Source: a virus. Taken from it: 32,245 nucleotides of DNA. Below, piece after piece: positions 6,046 through 14,428 of the stretch (position 1 is its first letter; every line of letters begins with the position of its first letter). A model generated the notes under the pieces. That model ran no database searches, was not told the DNA's origin, and saw only the letters and a program-made list of their open reading frames with translations. The translations under genes and the position numbers were made by a program. The stretch lies in the IMG/VR virus record IMGVR_UViG_3300022602_000227, positions 1 to 32,245 of that record. The stretch is one strand, 5' to 3'.

Positions 6046-6274
6046 TTTGAGCCTCAGCAAAATATTTTTTCAGTTCCGTAAACCCACCAATTAATTCACC
6101 ATTGATAAAAATTTGTGGAAGTGTGCGAGCATTAGGAACCGCTTCTAGCAATTCTTCTTTGCTCCAGCCATCTCCAAGTTTACGTTCCTCAAAAGGAATC
6201 TCACGTTGGCCTAACAACAACTTGGCCTGATCACAGTAAGGGCAGTGATACTTACTCCATACAATTGCTTTCAT
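6038..6274 (-). CDS. Glutaredoxin, dithiol type
   Basis: A 78-residue thioredoxin-fold protein with the active site C11-P-Y-C14, the cis-proline segment TLPQIF and the GG motif in GELIGGFTEL, the complete set for a classical dithiol glutaredoxin. It reduces disulfides with glutathione and probably re-reduces the C-terminal cysteine pair of the phage NrdA, as T4 NrdC does. AAGGAG lies seven bases upstream of the ATG. It is the last of the nucleotide-metabolism genes in the operon and overlaps the next gene by eight bases. Confidence 0.93.
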   Translation of the reverse strand: MKAIVWSKYHCPYCDQAKLLLGQREIPFEERKLGDGWSKEELLEAVPNARTLPQIFINGELIGGFTELKKYFAEAQNG

Positions 6275-6288
6275 ACTTGTTCTCCTTT

Positions 6289-6918
6289 TTATTCTGTATG
6301 ATTTATTTTATATACATTTCTATCAATATGTGTATCGGCAGCAGTTTCTCTGGGCCACAACGGAATACTCATACTTAATCTTTCTGAATTTGGTTCTGCA
6401 ACATGATGCATACCTGCCGGAATATATAACGCATCACCAGGCGACAATACTATGTCTATGGTCGCTGATTGGTCAATATCTTTCCAAATACGCCATGGTG
6501 TCCGTCCAACTGCCTGTATGATGATGTTTGGAGGATAATCTGTATGTATAGAAAAACTTCCAGAACCCTGTAAACCACCATACACATGTATGTCAGGAAA
6601 TACATCAAATTTTTCAGAGATACTTCTTAACAAACTTTCAGTATATCTATTGTAAAACCCATAGTTATTAATAAGAAATGCCGCACCTTGATTTATTTGG
6701 TCAAACAAATAAGATCTTTCGGGAATTAGTTTCTCAATCCATTTCTTTTTAAATTTAGGTATTGACGGTTTAAGATTATTAACAATTAATTCAACTTCAT
6801 AGAATTGCGGATTGCCAATACAATATTCAGCAGATTCCCAAGATAGATAGTTTTCAACATCTGTAAATAATTGTGGAAAATATCTAGGTTCATTATCAAT
6901 TGAAAACAAATTTACCAT
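6289..6918 (-). CDS. JmjC/cupin-type Fe(II)/2-oxoglutarate oxygenase
   Basis: Start chosen at ATG 6918, one base after the nrdB stop; the longer frame would begin with TTG inside nrdB. The 209-residue protein has a double-stranded beta-helix core: SFSIHTDYPPNIII with metal ligands H125 and D127, GRTPWRIWKD, then LSPGDALYIPAGMHHVAE with the distal ligand at H171 or H172, and LSMSIPLW. This HxD...H layout and the PGD.LYIPAG.HH phrase match JmjC-type hydroxylases related to the ribosomal oxygenases (cupin_4/ROX). The fold is confident. The substrate is unknown; protein hydroxylation is the usual activity. The genes before and after (nrdB, grx) suggest co-expression during DNA synthesis. Confidence 0.75.
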   Translation of the reverse strand: MVNLFSIDNEPRYFPQLFTDVENYLSWESAEYCIGNPQFYEVELIVNNLKPSIPKFKKKWIEKLIPERSYLFDQINQGAAFLINNYGFYNRYTESLLRSISEKFDVFPDIHVYGGLQGSGSFSIHTDYPPNIIIQAVGRTPWRIWKDIDQSATIDIVLSPGDALYIPAGMHHVAEPNSERLSMSIPLWPRETAADTHIDRNVYKINHTE

Positions 6919-6919
6919 T

Positions 6920-8020
6920 TTACAGGTCCGGCAATTCCTCAAGTACTACGTTATCGCTCATTACTCCAATAACGTAGTTAGTGCTTTCATTTTCTTGTAG
7001 TGCTGTTTGTTTCTTGTTGATGTTGACGTGTTTGTTAAACCATGGAATAGGACTTTGTCTTGGATAGTCTTCGAGATATTTGATACCAATTTCTTTTAAT
7101 CTTATAAATGCTGTGTAGTCAACAAAATCTTTTAGAATATTGGCATTAAGTCCGATAACAACACCCTTGCTGAACAAATACTCTGCCCATTCTTTTTCTT
7201 CACGAATAACATCTAAATATAATTGGTATACTTTATCTTTACATTCTTCAGCAATAGGTACAAAGTCCGCATCATCTTTTACCACTTGATTAATCAACCA
7301 AGCAGTCCATTCGCTATGTAAGATTTCATCTTGTAAAATCAAACTAATAATATTGCCATTACCAATATAGATTTTATTTTCAACCATTGCTAGACTTGTA
7401 GCAAATGATACCATGAAACGCAAGGCTTCCAACGCATATGACGCATGTAAGGCCATCCATATGGCTCGCTTATGTGTATGAATTGGAATTTCTTCGCCTA
7501 GTTCTTTACGACTGTTAAGAACATGTAAATCTTCGTAATAATGACCTACACTGGCAGCCATTCCTGCAATTTCTTTTGTATCGTGTATCTTGTTAAATTC
7601 TTCTTTAGGCACACCATACACATTACGAATGATATGACTATAACTCTTACTGTGAATACTAGTTTCAAAGAAACTCCATGTAAGTGTCAATGCTTCAAGT
7701 TCTGGAATTGAACTGACTGGTCCGAATACCTGGAAAGGCGCACGACCCTGAATGGAGTCCAAAGCAGTCTGGCGCAACAGATTGCTAGTAAAAATGTGTT
7801 TAACAGCCTCGCTAGCTTCCTTATGATCAATTTTATCTTTGGTTAAACTGATTTCTTCTGGAACCCAAAAGAAACCACGAGCAAGTTCTTCATACTTTTG
7901 TAGTTTAGGATATTTAACTTCTTCAAATCGTTGTACTGTAACTGGACCTGCTGGATCCAGAAACATTGTTCTTTTTAAGTAATTTGTCTGCTTACTGAAA
8001 TTGTATTGTGCTTCGCTCAT
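6920..8020 (-). CDS. nrdB: Ribonucleotide reductase class Ia beta subunit
   Basis: A 366-residue NrdB holding the di-iron site and tyrosyl radical that start catalysis in NrdA. Ligands by comparison with E. coli: D88 (LDSIQGRAP), E119 and H123 (FFETSIHSKSY), E198 (LEALRFMVSF), and E232/H235 (DEILH). The radical tyrosine would be Y127. The C-terminal tail ends in VLEELPDL, the expected NrdA-docking peptide. One oddity: E. coli has ETIH, with three residues between ligands E115 and H118, while this protein has ETSIH, an apparent one-residue insertion. Length is normal. The start overlaps the preceding small gene by four bases and the oxygenase gene follows after one base. Confidence 0.95.
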   Translation of the reverse strand: MSEAQYNFSKQTNYLKRTMFLDPAGPVTVQRFEEVKYPKLQKYEELARGFFWVPEEISLTKDKIDHKEASEAVKHIFTSNLLRQTALDSIQGRAPFQVFGPVSSIPELEALTLTWSFFETSIHSKSYSHIIRNVYGVPKEEFNKIHDTKEIAGMAASVGHYYEDLHVLNSRKELGEEIPIHTHKRAIWMALHASYALEALRFMVSFATSLAMVENKIYIGNGNIISLILQDEILHSEWTAWLINQVVKDDADFVPIAEECKDKVYQLYLDVIREEKEWAEYLFSKGVVIGLNANILKDFVDYTAFIRLKEIGIKYLEDYPRQSPIPWFNKHVNINKKQTALQENESTNYVIGVMSDNVVLEELPDL

Positions 8021-8202
8021 TTTGTTTTTAATATTATTTTATTGTCAATTGTTTCTATAGAATATATCAGTAATAATTGATTGTTTATTTCTACATATAC
8101 CGGAACGGCTGGAATAGATTTTTTTAATCCAGCACCACTTTCGGTGATAACTAAAGATCTCCAGTTATCTATTAATTTATGTGTTAGATCATAGGCATCC
8201 AT
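8017..8202 (-). CDS. Small hypothetical protein between iscU and nrdB
   Basis: A 61-residue protein (MDAYDLTHKLIDNWRSLVIT...). The N-terminal half is helical. The C-terminal half alternates hydrophobic and polar residues (PVYVEINNQLLLIYSIETID), suggesting a small beta-sheet. The start overlaps the upstream gene by one base (TAATG) and the end overlaps nrdB by four, so it is clearly a coupled member of the operon. I do not recognise a family. An accessory role in nucleotide reduction is possible from position only. Confidence 0.7.
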   Translation of the reverse strand: MDAYDLTHKLIDNWRSLVITESGAGLKKSIPAVPVYVEINNQLLLIYSIETIDNKIILKTK

Positions 8203-8384
8203 TATTCTTCTAAAAATTCTATGTTTAATCCACCTTCTTCGTCGACGTAAATTTTGTCTATGTCTTTACGTAAAGCCACTAGGATCATGGGCTTTGCTTC
8301 TTCTTCAATCTCAACATGTTCATGAATACCGTAATAACGTAACCATGTTAAAATTTCTTCATCGGTTGTTAATTCTTGATTCAT
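8202..8384 (-). CDS. Small acidic hypothetical protein
   Basis: A 60-residue, strongly acidic protein (MNQELTTDEEILTWLRYYGI at the start, GGLNIEFLEE at the end). It reads as an alpha-beta mini-domain with a helix at 7-18 and a strand pair near 32-57. The start overlaps the iscU stop (ATGA), and its stop overlaps the next start. I do not recognise a family. Size, acidity and tight coupling are typical of small phage accessory proteins that bind a larger partner. Confidence 0.7.
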   Translation of the reverse strand: MNQELTTDEEILTWLRYYGIHEHVEIEEEAKPMILVALRKDIDKIYVDEEGGLNIEFLEE

Positions 8385-8767
8385 GTTATACTTCTTTTTT
8401 CTTTATAATTCTGTACCGCGGCCTTAATTGCGTCTTCGGCAAGAATACTACAATGAATTTTTACTGGCGGGAGAGCAAGTTCTTCAGCAATGTCACTATT
8501 TTTGATATTGCCTGCTTGATCCAGGGTTTTTCCTTTGACCCATTCTGTGACCAGGCTAGAACTGGCGATCGCACTTCCGCATCCGTATGTCTTGAAACGA
8601 GCATCTCTAATAATACCATTCTCATCTACCTTTATTTGTAAGCGCATTACATCACCGCAAGCAGGTGCACCCACCATGCCAGTTCCAACGTCAGAATCAT
8701 CCTTGGAAAAAGAACCCACGTTACGTGGGTTTTCATAATGATCTATTACCTTGCTTGAATAACTCAT
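8381..8767 (-). CDS. iscU: IscU-type iron-sulfur cluster scaffold
   Basis: Started at ATG 8767 (MSYSSKVIDHYENPRNVGSF), the canonical IscU N terminus, overlapping the nrdA stop (ATGA). The 128-residue protein keeps the E. coli numbering: cluster ligands C37 (in GAPACGD, with D39), C63 (YGCGSA) and C106, plus H105. The LPPVK motif at 99-103, the binding site for the HscA chaperone, is intact. This is a complete and presumably functional scaffold that could work with host IscS and HscA/HscB. No other isc gene is seen. Its place between nrdA and nrdB suggests a supply of Fe-S clusters or iron during nucleotide synthesis. Host origin by transfer is likely. Confidence 0.93.
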   Translation of the reverse strand: MSYSSKVIDHYENPRNVGSFSKDDSDVGTGMVGAPACGDVMRLQIKVDENGIIRDARFKTYGCGSAIASSSLVTEWVKGKTLDQAGNIKNSDIAEELALPPVKIHCSILAEDAIKAAVQNYKEKRSIT

Positions 8768-11109
8768 AATTTGCAGGCCTCGCAATCCTCAACGTCATCA
8801 TATATTAACACATTGTCTGCGGCATTCACAACCGCTACCTGTTGTAGTGAGTTTGTATTGGTTACTGAAAGTTTGGCACCAACTTTGTTGATCAAACTAT
8901 AGTATACGGTCTTGAGTCCCCAACGATAGGCCAACATGAGATTTTTGGCAATAAGTGTACCTGGCACTTTTCCATCCGCAAAATGTGCTGGATTATAAAA
9001 AGTATTTGTACTCAGGCTTTGATCAACATAAGCGGCCAATACACAGGCTGTTTTTAGATAGCCAATACAGTCAGTTTGATCCCACATCAATTGATAACGG
9101 TTCTTTAGACGTTTGTATTCGGGTACTACTTGTACAAATGATCCAGCCTTTGATTCTTTTACACTGATCATTTCCATTGGCATTTCAATACCGTTAGTAC
9201 TATTCAATACAACTGAACTGGATTCTACAGGAGCAATTGCCATTAGTGTGGCATTACGAATTCCGTACTGTTTCATATTGGCACGTAGGGTTTCCCAATC
9301 TAAATTGGCACTGGGTGTAAAGTCTGCTAGTTCATTGACACCAGCGGCACGACGTTCCCATGGAAACACACCTTGACCATAATAGGTATATTCACTACGA
9401 GTGCATGGTCCTCTATCTTTTGCCAATTCAACACTGGCTTCTGTTAGGTAAAAAGCCTGATGTTCCATCCAACGTTTGACTTCGGCTAGAGCATCTGCTT
9501 CACCGTATTTGAAACTGCGGCGAGCATGCCAGTATGCTAGGTTTGTAACACCAACACCCAATGGCTCAAATTCAGAATTTGCTAATCGACTCTGTACGCT
9601 CAAAAAGTCTTGATAATTTAACAGATTACTTAAACTACGCACCAATACACGGCATGCCTTACGCATTTCATTTGGATTACGGAACGCACCCCAGTTTATT
9701 GACCCAAGAGTGCAAAGAGCAATTCGTCCCGCTGGATCTTCAATTCTCTGGAAAGGACGGGTGGGTAGTAGGATCTCTTGGCATAGATTTGATTGATATA
9801 TTGGATCTGTTGTTGTATCAAATGGACCTTGATTAATGACGTTGTCGATATTGACAAGATATATGCGCCCCGTATCAGTCCTTTCTTTAAGGATTCCATT
9901 TTTGAATATCTCAACTGCCGGTAATGTCTTTTTCTTAATTTTCGGATCTTGTTCATATTGTATGTACAACTTTTCAAATTCTTGACTATTTCTATAGTAT
10001 GCTTCATACAGGTCAGGAACTTCGTGTGGATCAAACAAACTGATGTTTTCTCCATTCTTATAGCGTTTCCAGAACAAAGCACTGACGACTACACTATAGT
10101 CCATTTGTCGTACACGTACTTCGTCAGTGCCTTGATTGTTCTTAAGAACAATCAAATCTTCAAATTGAGCATGCCATATGGGAAATGTAACTGTACACGA
10201 TGCGTTACGAATGCCGCCTTGGCTGCAACTACGTAAATCAGCAAACCATTTCTTTAAAAATGGAATCATGCCGGTGTGTTTAATTTCACCATTTCTAATA
10301 GGGGCTCCAAGTGGGCGAATTCTTCCAATTTCTAAACCAATGCCAGCACGTTTACTAGCGTACTTGGCCATCATTTCTCCAGCGGCAAAAATACTGTCTA
10401 ATGTATCATCACTGCTGATCAATACGCATGAGCTAAATTGCTTAGTAGGAGTACCAAGTCCTGCTAGTACAGGTGTTGCCAACGTAAAATGGCCATCTGA
10501 AGCGCATTCATAATAGTCTTTAACATATTTTAATCTTGTCTCCTTTGTTTCATTATGAAACGCAGTGGCTGCCGCAATAGCATAACGCACCTGCGGTGTT
10601 TCATAAATTTCTCCAGTAGCACGATTTTGTACCAAATATTTTTCTGCCAGTTGTGCAATAGCGGCAAATGTATAATTTTCATCTTTGGTATGGTCAATGA
10701 ATAAATCAATAATGTTCCATTCGTCTTCAGTGTACCAATCTAATAATTCTGAACTGTACATTGACAATTCAACATTACGTTTAACTATATCGTATAGTTT
10801 AGGAGGATCATAAGATCCGTAGACTTCTTTGCGTAGCATACTCACACGTTGTCTACCTGCTACATATTGATAATTTACGTTGTTTATTTCTGGATTTTCT
10901 GTTTCATCAACTAAATCGACCATGGCCTTGAGCAATAACTCATCTATGGTTTTAGTTGTCATTCCATCGTGTAATTCTATTTGTGCTTTAATTTCGATCA
11001 TAGACTGACTGACGCCATCTATGCCTCTACATGCATTGGCAACCTGTCTTTGAATCTTGCCCACATCTAGAGGAACTCGTTCCCCATTTCTTTTGACCAC
11101 TGTGATCAT
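8764..11109 (-). CDS. nrdA: Ribonucleotide reductase class Ia alpha subunit
   Basis: A full-length 781-residue NrdA that reduces ribonucleoside diphosphates in the cytoplasm. An ATP-cone allosteric domain occupies about 1-90 (MITVVKRNGERVPLD...). Catalytic residues are present: C228 and C466 (the redox pair), N441-C443-E445 in SNLCQEI (thiyl radical and acid/base), and the tyrosine pair Y736-Y737 of the radical path. The C terminus ends CEACKL, with cysteines C776 and C779 relaying electrons from glutaredoxin; the spacing is CxxC, closer than the CxxxxC of E. coli. No intein or intron interrupts the gene. AAGGT precedes the ATG. It is the first gene of the nrd-iscU-grx operon; no clear promoter was found in the short upstream gap. 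Confidence 0.97.
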   Translation of the reverse strand: MITVVKRNGERVPLDVGKIQRQVANACRGIDGVSQSMIEIKAQIELHDGMTTKTIDELLLKAMVDLVDETENPEINNVNYQYVAGRQRVSMLRKEVYGSYDPPKLYDIVKRNVELSMYSSELLDWYTEDEWNIIDLFIDHTKDENYTFAAIAQLAEKYLVQNRATGEIYETPQVRYAIAAATAFHNETKETRLKYVKDYYECASDGHFTLATPVLAGLGTPTKQFSSCVLISSDDTLDSIFAAGEMMAKYASKRAGIGLEIGRIRPLGAPIRNGEIKHTGMIPFLKKWFADLRSCSQGGIRNASCTVTFPIWHAQFEDLIVLKNNQGTDEVRVRQMDYSVVVSALFWKRYKNGENISLFDPHEVPDLYEAYYRNSQEFEKLYIQYEQDPKIKKKTLPAVEIFKNGILKERTDTGRIYLVNIDNVINQGPFDTTTDPIYQSNLCQEILLPTRPFQRIEDPAGRIALCTLGSINWGAFRNPNEMRKACRVLVRSLSNLLNYQDFLSVQSRLANSEFEPLGVGVTNLAYWHARRSFKYGEADALAEVKRWMEHQAFYLTEASVELAKDRGPCTRSEYTYYGQGVFPWERRAAGVNELADFTPSANLDWETLRANMKQYGIRNATLMAIAPVESSSVVLNSTNGIEMPMEMISVKESKAGSFVQVVPEYKRLKNRYQLMWDQTDCIGYLKTACVLAAYVDQSLSTNTFYNPAHFADGKVPGTLIAKNLMLAYRWGLKTVYYSLINKVGAKLSVTNTNSLQQVAVVNAADNVLIYDDVEDCEACKL

Positions 11110-11145
11110 TGTTATACCTTATTGTGTTTGTACGAGAAAAAATAT

Positions 11146-11580
11146 TTACCTAGGAATTTCTAGTTCTATATTATTTTCTAGGTAAAATGCTTCTGGTACA
11201 TTTTTTATACTTGCGGGCTCATTATCTATATAGTTTAATATCCATTCTGAATCTACGCATATAATATTGTACTGTGTTTTCTTTTGTTTGTCTACTAGGA
11301 TTTGTAATTCAATTTTTGAATTTCGATAACGGTTTGAGTACTTTAATGTCCATCCCATCATGATAGCTCTGGTAAAATCATCGTAATGATTCTCTGCTAT
11401 AATTTCCCAAGGAGTTGGCCAACTCCTAGGATTATAAGGATCGACATTTCGATTGTAAGGAATGTACGGGGCCTGATTCCAAAATTCACATACATCTCTT
11501 AATGGATCGTTGGAGATATCTACCGTAGTACGGAGGTTGGCCCACTGTGACAGCCTGTCATCAACGGATTTGTTAAACAT
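11146..11580 (-). CDS. Conserved hypothetical phage protein
   Basis: A 144-residue protein rich in aromatic and charged residues. The segment LRDVCEFWNQAPYIPYNRNV followed by DPYNPRSWPTPWEII is reminiscent of an unannotated family in T4-like aquatic phages. The C-terminal half is a predicted alpha-beta mix (SKIELQILVDKQKKTQYNII). It lies three bases upstream (in coordinates) of the tail-spike gene end and before nrdA in transcription order, so it links the virion gene to the nucleotide operon. The role is unknown. Confidence 0.65.
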   Translation of the reverse strand: MFNKSVDDRLSQWANLRTTVDISNDPLRDVCEFWNQAPYIPYNRNVDPYNPRSWPTPWEIIAENHYDDFTRAIMMGWTLKYSNRYRNSKIELQILVDKQKKTQYNIICVDSEWILNYIDNEPASIKNVPEAFYLENNIELEIPR

Positions 11581-11583
11581 AGT

Positions 11584-14352
11584 TTAACCTACCACTAAAT
11601 TAACTTGAAGCTCTAACGTCGATGCCACTGTAGAAGTAGTAACTTGAACTATGGCATAATTGTTGGCAATATTAACATTTGTTATGAATCTATTATCAGG
11701 TACTCCTAGTACACCAACTTCATATCGATTAGGAGTTATAGACCCAGTAAAATTAAATCCTGCTGTAGGATCGGTTGTTATCAAGAAAGTACCAGCAGTA
11801 CTGGTACTGGCATCTACCACAGAAAAAATATAGGCAGCCTGAGCAGAATTATTATCAATAATATAGTATTCGTCTGTGCTTGTTGATATAGTTGTGAATA
11901 CAGGATCACTTGAAATAAAACTATTTGTAACTGTATTGTTAGGAATATAATTAACACTATTTGTTACAGTTGTTAATATTTGATTGTAATTGTAATAATC
12001 AGTAATTGAACAGTAATTATCAGCAGTAATATTAACTAGTAATTCACCTTTTCTGCTGGTATAACTATTTGTTAATTGATAACGTATAGTGGCCATTTGA
12101 TCACTGCCAGTTAATGGAATTTTAATTATATTGGTAATTTGACCCGATGGTAAAGTTAAAACATAGGTAGCACCATCATCGAGTGTTGTCTTTCCAGTAA
12201 CCAATGGATTATAATAAAATAACCGAGAAGTGGTTTCACTTTCTGCTACCGCTCTACGAACAAATGTATCGTTGGTAGAAATATTACCATTTGATTGGAA
12301 TGTTATAACTGGATAGGCAGCCGCAAATGTTTGATCATCTATATATGGAGCATTTTGATCCATGTTAAGACCGTTACCAACCTGAACAAATGTATTTTCA
12401 ACGCTTCTATTGTTGGCATAAGCAGGACTAGATCCAGGGTTAGGACCGATAAAAATTCCCTGCTGTACAATGTTTTCAAAACGATTTTTTGATATAATAG
12501 CACTGCTAGGTCCAACTGTAAAATTGGTAGCAGAGAATACAATTCCATGATATAAATTATTAAACAAGTTACCTGTTATTATAGGATATGTTACAGTACC
12601 TGTGGCTACTATACCTATTCCCATGCCATCAAACACACAGTTTTCAACTGTGATATTTTTAGCAAGACTTGTGTCTCCAGAATTTAATCCATTATCATAT
12701 CCGCGCATTTCAATACCAGCACCGTAAGAAGTGATGCCATATGTATCTTTTAATGGATCAAATACTAAATTGTATGATGCCGATGGCACTGAAAAATCTA
12801 CACCAGCGTCAGATGTAACAAATATATTGGCATTTGTTGAAAAATCTCTAAGTTGCCAGGTTGATTGTGTAAAATCCCACGCATCTGCTGTATATAATAA
12901 AATAACATGAGGATTGGTTGTACTTGACACATAAGCAATCTTAGTCGATGAACTTGCGTTGTTGACATCAGATAGATAGTAGGTAAAGTCAATGATATTT
13001 AAATTACTATAAACTGAATGTGTTAATGTATTAACAGCAAAAACTCCTGCGGTAGCACCTATTGTTGAAGTAGTTGTTGCCATTGAATTTTGTATATACA
13101 CATCCAATGATACTTCAAACAATAATTTTGCCGAATCAGACAAGTCAGCATGTTCTACGTAATAATTTCCTTTTCGAAAATCAATGCCAGCAACAGCATT
13201 GCTTTTACTTAATCTATATGTGCCAGTGGTCTGACTTGAAAAGTCCCAAGATTGGGCAGTATATACAGTAACAATATGTGTTAATGAATTATAATGTGTG
13301 CCAGTAATTTGATTATAGATTCCAGTCCAAGCAGAATTTGTTTCGCCAGTTATATACCAAGTTGCAGTTGTAATATCAATACCAGTAAAGGCAGTATTTG
13401 TAAATGTGTTAACAGTTAACATACCTACGTTAGATAACGCAATAGAAGCTGTTACACCTGTGGCAATTGTATCAACAGATCTAAGAGCAACTGTATTTGT
13501 ATTTGATACATTTAATATAGGATTGATTCCTGTGGATATTGTTATTGGATTTGTAAAATAAGATGATGTGTTTGCCTGTGTAGAAAATTTTACATTTTTA
13601 ATATAAGCATCTTGTACATTGTCAAGAGACAACAAAGATTTTGTAGGATTGATACTAGACAAATACTGAATTGTCATATCCTGAAGAACAACATTTTTTG
13701 AGGCACGTGGACTGCCTGCCATTTGTCCACTGTCGAAATCAAACGGACCACCAAATTGTCCATCAGTACCATCAACTGTTCTAAACATGTTGTCTGAAGA
13801 TGTTGTTAATGTCAGTGTAGTAATTCCTTTACCTGATCCAGATAAACTTGTATACGGTGGAAGTTCAACAGCACGAGTTATATAATAGTTACCAGGCGGA
13901 ATTATTAATTGTCTACGAGCATCAAGTCGCTGAAGATCATTTGATGTTGAGTTTTGAAATAGGGTTGTAATAGCGTCTATTAAATTGCTTGTGATATCTA
14001 TTGGATCTGTACTAATTGCCACACCCCAATCTACCAAACTAGGATTCATTGAATCCAATTTGGTTTGAACACTGATCATGTGGCTGTCAATGTAACTGAC
14101 ACCTTGACGATATTTGTAAGCAGATGCTGCAGTACCTGTGCTCAGTGCCAGAGTTTGAAATTCTAATAAATCTAATTCAGTAAGAATACGTGTATTTTTG
14201 TCGTCAACAGCACCTTCGACAATACGTTTACCAATGAATAAATGCTCAGTGTCTTCCGCCCAAGCAAATTCGCCTGGATCTAATTGTGGAATACCTGTTT
14301 GAAGTTCTTGTCCTCTACGTATTTGCACTTTGGCAATTTCTATCACAGCCAT
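11584..14352 (-). CDS. Large tail fibre/spike protein with right-handed beta-helix
   Basis: A 922-residue virion protein. The N-terminal 65 residues (KVQIRRGQELQTGIPQLDPG, then EFAWAEDTEHLFIGKRIVEG, DDKNTRILTE) form a head conserved in T4-like tail fibre and baseplate proteins, probably the virion attachment end. The middle has pectate-lyase-like right-handed beta-helix coils, including TITVENCVFDGMGIGIVATG, ITGNLFNNLYHGIVF and IISKNRFENIVQQGIFIG, typical of receptor-binding or polysaccharide-cutting spikes. The C-terminal about 250 residues are beta-rich. No catalytic residue can be assigned by eye. AGGGGAA precedes the ATG, and a GATAAATA late box lies at 14374-14381. Host surface recognition is inferred. 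Confidence 0.8.
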   Translation of the reverse strand: MAVIEIAKVQIRRGQELQTGIPQLDPGEFAWAEDTEHLFIGKRIVEGAVDDKNTRILTELDLLEFQTLALSTGTAASAYKYRQGVSYIDSHMISVQTKLDSMNPSLVDWGVAISTDPIDITSNLIDAITTLFQNSTSNDLQRLDARRQLIIPPGNYYITRAVELPPYTSLSGSGKGITTLTLTTSSDNMFRTVDGTDGQFGGPFDFDSGQMAGSPRASKNVVLQDMTIQYLSSINPTKSLLSLDNVQDAYIKNVKFSTQANTSSYFTNPITISTGINPILNVSNTNTVALRSVDTIATGVTASIALSNVGMLTVNTFTNTAFTGIDITTATWYITGETNSAWTGIYNQITGTHYNSLTHIVTVYTAQSWDFSSQTTGTYRLSKSNAVAGIDFRKGNYYVEHADLSDSAKLLFEVSLDVYIQNSMATTTSTIGATAGVFAVNTLTHSVYSNLNIIDFTYYLSDVNNASSSTKIAYVSSTTNPHVILLYTADAWDFTQSTWQLRDFSTNANIFVTSDAGVDFSVPSASYNLVFDPLKDTYGITSYGAGIEMRGYDNGLNSGDTSLAKNITVENCVFDGMGIGIVATGTVTYPIITGNLFNNLYHGIVFSATNFTVGPSSAIISKNRFENIVQQGIFIGPNPGSSPAYANNRSVENTFVQVGNGLNMDQNAPYIDDQTFAAAYPVITFQSNGNISTNDTFVRRAVAESETTSRLFYYNPLVTGKTTLDDGATYVLTLPSGQITNIIKIPLTGSDQMATIRYQLTNSYTSRKGELLVNITADNYCSITDYYNYNQILTTVTNSVNYIPNNTVTNSFISSDPVFTTISTSTDEYYIIDNNSAQAAYIFSVVDASTSTAGTFLITTDPTAGFNFTGSITPNRYEVGVLGVPDNRFITNVNIANNYAIVQVTTSTVASTLELQVNLVVG

Positions 14353-14373
14353 ATTATAATTCCCCTAATATGT

Positions 14374-14381
14374 TATTTATC
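14374..14381 (-). promoter_or_regulatory. T4-type late promoter box (GATAAATA)
   Basis: A minus-strand NATAAATA box 22 bases before the beta-helix tail protein start, in an otherwise empty 76-base gap. Confidence 0.6.
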
Positions 14382-14428
14382 GGTAACATTACTAAATATT
14401 TGAAACTAGAAAACGTAATAAAGAAAAC

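Noticed and set aside
6919-6942. TTG start for the oxygenase inside nrdB
   Set aside because: The ATG at 6918 follows the nrdB stop after one base and fits coupled translation. The extra eight residues include two cysteines not expected in the family.
8764-11109. Intein or intron in nrdA
   Set aside because: RNR genes in phages often carry them, but the frame is continuous, of normal length, and all active-site motifs are uninterrupted.
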